From positions 1 through 14,573 of the forward strand of contig JAGZQO010000040.1 of the NCBI GenBank assembly GCA_018382125.1: a stretch of DNA of 14,573 nucleotides, given 5' to 3'. The notes under the pieces were generated by a model that did not search any database, was not told the origin of the DNA, and saw nothing but the letters and a program-made list of their open reading frames with translations. Shown piece by piece: positions 12,534-14,573 of the stretch. The translations under genes and the position numbers were made by a program. Numbering within the stretch: the stretch's first letter is position 1; each line of letters opens with the position of its first letter. The DNA is from Collinsella sp. GTDB lineage: Bacteria > Actinomycetota > Coriobacteriia > Coriobacteriales > Coriobacteriaceae.

Positions 12534-13340
12534 GTGAAGAGACATTTGAATGTGTTGGGACGCCTGAAAGGTGCCGACATCCTACCGTTTGCTGATGAAT
12601 TGCTACCGTTTGCCGAGCGGGCGGCGCACGAGGCGCTTGAGGCGTTGTCGCCCACGCGATGCGCCGGCTGCGAGCGCGCCGGTGCGCTTATTTGCCAAGA
12701 CTGCCTGGCCGCGCTCACGCTCATCGATCCACGTTATAGCTGCATCCGATGCGGTGCCCCGTTTGGAGACTTGCTGTGCACCGAGTGCTCGGTCGAGGGT
12801 ACGTCCTCGGCGATGGCCGAAGCTCTCGACCGGTGCCTGGCATGTGCCGCTTACACGCATCCGCTGCCGCGGATCATTAAAGCGTACAAAGACGCGGGCG
12901 AGCGACGCCTGGCACCGTATCTGGCAGAGCTGCTATACGACACCGCCTTACATGCCCAGGTCGCGGCACCCGAACGCTACGGCGGTGTGTTGTCCGGCGC
13001 CGATGCCGTGGTGTTTGTGCCCGCGACGGCGGCGGCGTTTCGGCGACGCGGTTTCGATCATATGGAAGCCATCGCGCGCCCATTTTGCGAGCTGTCTGGT
13101 GTTCCGCTGCTCGACGCCCTCGTTAAGTACGGCCATGGCGACCAGCGCGAACTCGGTCGTGAGGAGCGCCGCGAGCGTGCCCAAGGCATGTACGAGACGG
13201 TTGAGGATGTGCACGGCCGCCGCCTGCTGCTTATCGATGACGTTATCACCACGGGCGCGACGATGGTCGCGGCTTCGGCGGAACTCAAGCGCGCCGGCGC
13301 CGCGGCAGTCGATGGCCTTGCTATCGCACGCGTTTGGTAG
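12534..13340 (+). CDS. comF: ComF family phosphoribosyltransferase-like protein
   Basis: ComF (ComFC) proteins are cytoplasmic and required for DNA uptake in transformation of several bacteria; many are kept in non-competent species and their biochemical role is not fully settled. The 268-aa product has a Cys-rich N-terminal zinc region with four CxxC-type pairs at 43/46, 54/57, 70/73 and 82/85. The C-terminal phosphoribosyltransferase fold carries the PRPP-binding motif LLLIDDVITTGATM (231-244). FRRRGFDHMEAIAR (169-182) is also typical. The start is GTG 12534 with GGGAGGG 7 nt upstream, inside a predicted hairpin. Length is normal for the family. The next gene begins 11 nt after its TAG. Confidence 0.92.
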   Translation: MKRHLNVLGRLKGADILPFADELLPFAERAAHEALEALSPTRCAGCERAGALICQDCLAALTLIDPRYSCIRCGAPFGDLLCTECSVEGTSSAMAEALDRCLACAAYTHPLPRIIKAYKDAGERRLAPYLAELLYDTALHAQVAAPERYGGVLSGADAVVFVPATAAAFRRRGFDHMEAIARPFCELSGVPLLDALVKYGHGDQRELGREERRERAQGMYETVEDVHGRRLLLIDDVITTGATMVAASAELKRAGAAAVDGLAIARVW

Positions 13341-13351
13341 GGGTGATTCAT

Positions 13352-14461
13352 GTGGCGGTAACAATCAGGCGGTGCAACAAACCGACAAAAGAGCAGCTAG
13401 CGGCTTCCGTAATCCTAACAGGCGCCTCGGCGCTACGAATGATGCGCGCCGAGCGCCGACAAATGGGTTACATCAGCTGGAGGGACCTCGATCCCGATGA
13501 AGAGCGCCGTGTGCTGCGCACGTCGTCGCCTTCGACCGAGGACATCTATCTTCCCGACTTGGTGCGGATTGGGGCCGCAAGCGGCGAGGTGCAAGAAGAT
13601 CTTTGCTTGCTGGTGGGATCTGCGGCGCAGCGCCGCCGCATGCCTGGCGTGGGCTGGTCCGTGTGTTCCGGGTTGCCTGCCGGCTCGATTCTAGAGGTGG
13701 AACCGGGGGTGTACAGTCTATCTCCCGAGGCCCTTTGTGTTGCCGTTGCGCGCGAGGTCGGCTGTATCCAGGCGTTTGCACTGGCCCAGGAACTGTGTTC
13801 CAAGATTTCACTAAGCGATCGCGGGAAGTATCTGCCTCCCTACACCTCGCCTGTTGCGAATAGACTTGCAAAGGATAAGGACCAACCGGCAGACGTGGGC
13901 TACTTTGAAGTCGAGCCGGTGCTGACGCCCGATCGCCTGGCAGATTACCTTGCGGCATGCAAGGGGAGTGCGGCCAAACAACTGCTACGCCTGTGTCCCT
14001 ACCTGTCAGAAAACCTGCGCTCACCCATGGAGTGCATCATGCTCGCTCTGTTTTCGCTTCCGTTTTCCTATGGCGGATTTGCCTGCGGTCCCTTTAAGAC
14101 CGACTACAAGATCGAGTTCGATGACCGCGCGCAGGCAATCTCGGGGATGCCCCATGCAGTTTGCGATGCGTATCAGGAGGCAGCCCGGTTTGACCTGGAA
14201 TACAACGGCGAGCTGGGCCATTCCTCCCGGAGGGGGCGTATCCATGATGAAAAACGCAACACGGGCTTGATTACTATGGGAATCGAGGTCGCGACGGTCA
14301 ATAACGAGATGCTCTGCGACATGGAGGCAATGGAGGCGCTCGCATGGCGCATGCACCAGCGTATGCGAAAGCGGTACCGGAATCGTGTCGATGCCCGCAG
14401 GAAAAAGCAAGAGGCGCTGCTTAACACGCTGCGGGCGTGTTTTGGGCTTAAACCCGCCTAA
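13352..14461 (+). CDS. Putative AbiEi-like protein with C-terminal DUF559/Vsr-type nuclease fold
   Basis: No firm family name is visible. The start is uncertain: GTG 13352 (369 aa) lies 6 nt after AGGGGTG (13339-13345), while TTG 13334 would overlap comF. Near the N-terminus TGASALR (23-29) and later EVEPGVYSLSPE recall the antitoxin-like AbiEi/DUF559 architecture of Actinobacteria, as does SPMECIMLALF (224-234) with GGFACGP following. The C-terminal part has the pattern of PD-(D/E)xK-like DUF559/Vsr domains: Asp272, then FDLEYNG with Glu283, His290, and IHDEKRN with Asp299 and Arg302. The end is a basic helix (MRKRYRNR...RRKKQ). In such families the protein is often orphan, without a toxin partner. 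Codon use (AGA, CTA, more A/T at third positions) differs from its neighbours, a hint of acquisition. DNA cleavage is untested inference. Confidence 0.65.
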   Translation: MAVTIRRCNKPTKEQLAASVILTGASALRMMRAERRQMGYISWRDLDPDEERRVLRTSSPSTEDIYLPDLVRIGAASGEVQEDLCLLVGSAAQRRRMPGVGWSVCSGLPAGSILEVEPGVYSLSPEALCVAVAREVGCIQAFALAQELCSKISLSDRGKYLPPYTSPVANRLAKDKDQPADVGYFEVEPVLTPDRLADYLAACKGSAAKQLLRLCPYLSENLRSPMECIMLALFSLPFSYGGFACGPFKTDYKIEFDDRAQAISGMPHAVCDAYQEAARFDLEYNGELGHSSRRGRIHDEKRNTGLITMGIEVATVNNEMLCDMEAMEALAWRMHQRMRKRYRNRVDARRKKQEALLNTLRACFGLKPA

Positions 14462-14481
14462 CAATGCTCTGAAACGGTCGC

Positions 14482-14503
14482 GCGCGCAGACGTGGTGTAA
14501 GAG
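14482..14503 (+). repeat. Right copy of the window-end motif
   Basis: GCGCGCAGA, one base, then GTGGTGTAAGAG, matching the minus-strand motif at 71-94 except for a 2-nt length difference. It starts 20 nt after the stop of the gene ending at 14461. In that gene's own frame the sequence after the stop reads QCSETVARADVV and then TAA. The rest of 14462-14535 shows no other clear signal; no good terminator was found. Confidence 0.45.
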
Positions 14504-14535
14504 TGTCCTGAGGTCCGTCGCTGCAAGTCCCGATG

Positions 14536-14573
14536 TTACTCCTTCTTGAGACCGCGCTTCTCGACTATCTCGT
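14536..14573 (-). CDS. C-terminal end of a minus-strand gene (partial)
   Basis: On the minus strand the frame reads EIVEKRGLKKE and then TAA (complement of 14536-14538), running off the window edge. The charged Lys/Arg/Glu end is typical of a real C-terminus, but 11 residues do not identify the product. It would be convergent with the gene ending at 14461. Confidence 0.4.
   Translation of the reverse strand, partial: EIVEKRGLKKE

Overview
The window looks like chromosome from a GC-rich member of the Coriobacteriia (Actinomycetota), most likely Collinsella or a close relative. This rests on the codon use, the protein sequences and my uncertain memory that its palindromic repeat is common in Collinsella. 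No database search was possible. Most of the window is core metabolism and information processing. There is no tRNA, rRNA, CRISPR array or transposase.

Layout. Positions 1-201 hold a possible end of an upstream gene, a perfect 26-nt palindrome (terminator) and a repeat-like stretch. A small unknown gene (202-456, minus) is divergent from a type Ic aspartate aminotransferase (606-1910), which is followed by a lone STAS anti-sigma-antagonist gene (1962-2276). Next comes a tight plus-strand run: tatB-like, tatC, hypA, hypB and an archaeal-type topoisomerase I (2430-7556). It joins Tat export to nickel delivery for hydrogenase maturation and ends in a strong hairpin (7578-7615). A minus-strand membrane zinc-ribbon gene (7707-8687) is bracketed by two copies of a roughly 68-nt palindromic element. 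A second plus-strand run follows: tmk, holB and ricT (8928-12431), an order that echoes the Bacillus tmk-holB-ricT region. After a structured leader come comF (12534-13340) and a probable nuclease-fold/AbiEi-like gene (13352-14461). The right edge holds a second copy of the motif from the left end and the last codons of a minus-strand gene.

How the parts relate. TatBC exports folded proteins, including cofactor-bearing hydrogenases, while HypA and HypB load nickel into [NiFe] enzymes, so their operon makes functional sense. Tmk, HolB and RicT cover dTTP supply, clamp loading and RNA-processing control.

The least ordinary features are the paired palindromes around the zinc-ribbon gene, the motif shared by the two window ends (each copy reads as a VAR-x-DVV-stop peptide end), the long Arg-rich tail and extra Cys cluster on RicT, the hairpin over the comF ribosome-binding site, and the nuclease-fold protein at the right. 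I see no convincing complete new defence or mobile system.
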